Positions 5,859 through 5,956 of a stretch of DNA of 5,956 bases are shown piece by piece; positions within the stretch are counted from its first letter, which is position 1; every line of letters starts with the position of its first letter. The stretch is taken from positions 1-5,956 of the forward strand of contig SOKD01000264.1 in the NCBI GenBank assembly GCA_004376305.1. The letters run 5' to 3'. Below the pieces are notes generated by a model. It worked only from the letters and a program-made list of their open reading frames with translations, made no database searches and was not told the DNA's origin. This DNA comes from Candidatus Cloacimonadota bacterium (GTDB lineage: Bacteria > Hydrothermota > E44-bin80). The position numbers and the translations under genes were made by a program.

Positions 5859-5956
5859 ATATATCTCCTCTTTCCGGGACAAAAATCTCTTTTTGGCCGA
5901 TCCCGCGTAATCCCTGTTCTAACTGCTCAATCTGTTTCACATCTCCATGAACACAG
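5848..5956 (-). CDS. C-terminal end of a probable beta-CASP/RMMBL metallo-hydrolase (RNase-like), 5' part outside window
   Basis: Thirty-five codons and a TAA stop enter from the right edge, ending CVHGDVKQIEQLEQ...IFVPERGDIFEL. A VHG[ED] motif about 30 residues from the C-terminus, then an amphipathic helix and a final [VI]-x-[VI]-P-x-x-G-[DE]-x-x-E-[LV] strand, is how metallo-beta-lactamase-fold RNA-processing exonucleases with an RMMBL domain end; the His in that motif is part of the metal site in characterised members. The active-site HxHxDH motif would be outside the window, so the call rests on this tail only. It overlaps the xerD start by 11 bases and is likely the previous gene in the same transcript. 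Confidence 0.65.
   Translation of the reverse strand, partial: CVHGDVKQIEQLEQGLRGIGQKEIFVPERGDIFEL
5865..5870 (-). promoter_or_regulatory. Ribosome binding site that decides the xerD start
   Basis: GAGGAG lies exactly 6 bases before the TTG at 5858 and downstream of the alternative TTG at 5882. It sits inside the last codons of the upstream metallo-beta-lactamase-fold gene, consistent with co-transcription. Confidence 0.7.

Overview
The window is a compact bacterial gene cluster, with every supportable gene on the minus strand. It is AT-rich by eye, gaps are short, Shine-Dalgarno sites are purine-rich, and TTG is used as a start at least once. The DUF4159 protein with a signal peptide suggests a bacterium with an exported compartment. 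An AT-rich lineage of the FCB/WOR-3-like or other uncultured type is a guess from gene content, not something the sequence proves. There are no rRNA, tRNA, CRISPR or insertion-sequence signals and no gene-free stretch over 300 bases.

In transcription order (right to left) the layout is: (1) the last 35 codons of a probable beta-CASP metallo-beta-lactamase-fold RNase/exonuclease, cut by the right edge; (2) a XerD-type tyrosine recombinase with all six active-site residues, starting at a TTG that overlaps the previous stop; (3) after a 65-base spacer, a 941-residue protein that is essentially all coiled coil; (4) a DUF4159 protein with a signal peptide, whose ATG overlaps the coiled-coil stop (TAATG); (5) after 17 bases, a type I methionine aminopeptidase; (6) after 8 bases, a TatD-family metal-dependent hydrolase cut by the left edge.

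The spacing implies one polycistronic unit, possibly with an internal break in the 65-base spacer. The RNase, Xer, methionine aminopeptidase and TatD genes are housekeeping functions (RNA processing, chromosome dimer resolution, N-terminal methionine removal, nuclease/quality control). The giant coiled-coil gene and the translationally coupled DUF4159 gene are the unexplained pair. I see no known system they belong to, and they are the best candidate for something undescribed. The coiled coil carries an ungapped 34-residue motif at least three times, which suggests it grew by internal duplication. The last few residues of TatD at the left edge do not match the family and may reflect a frameshift or a poor contig end.
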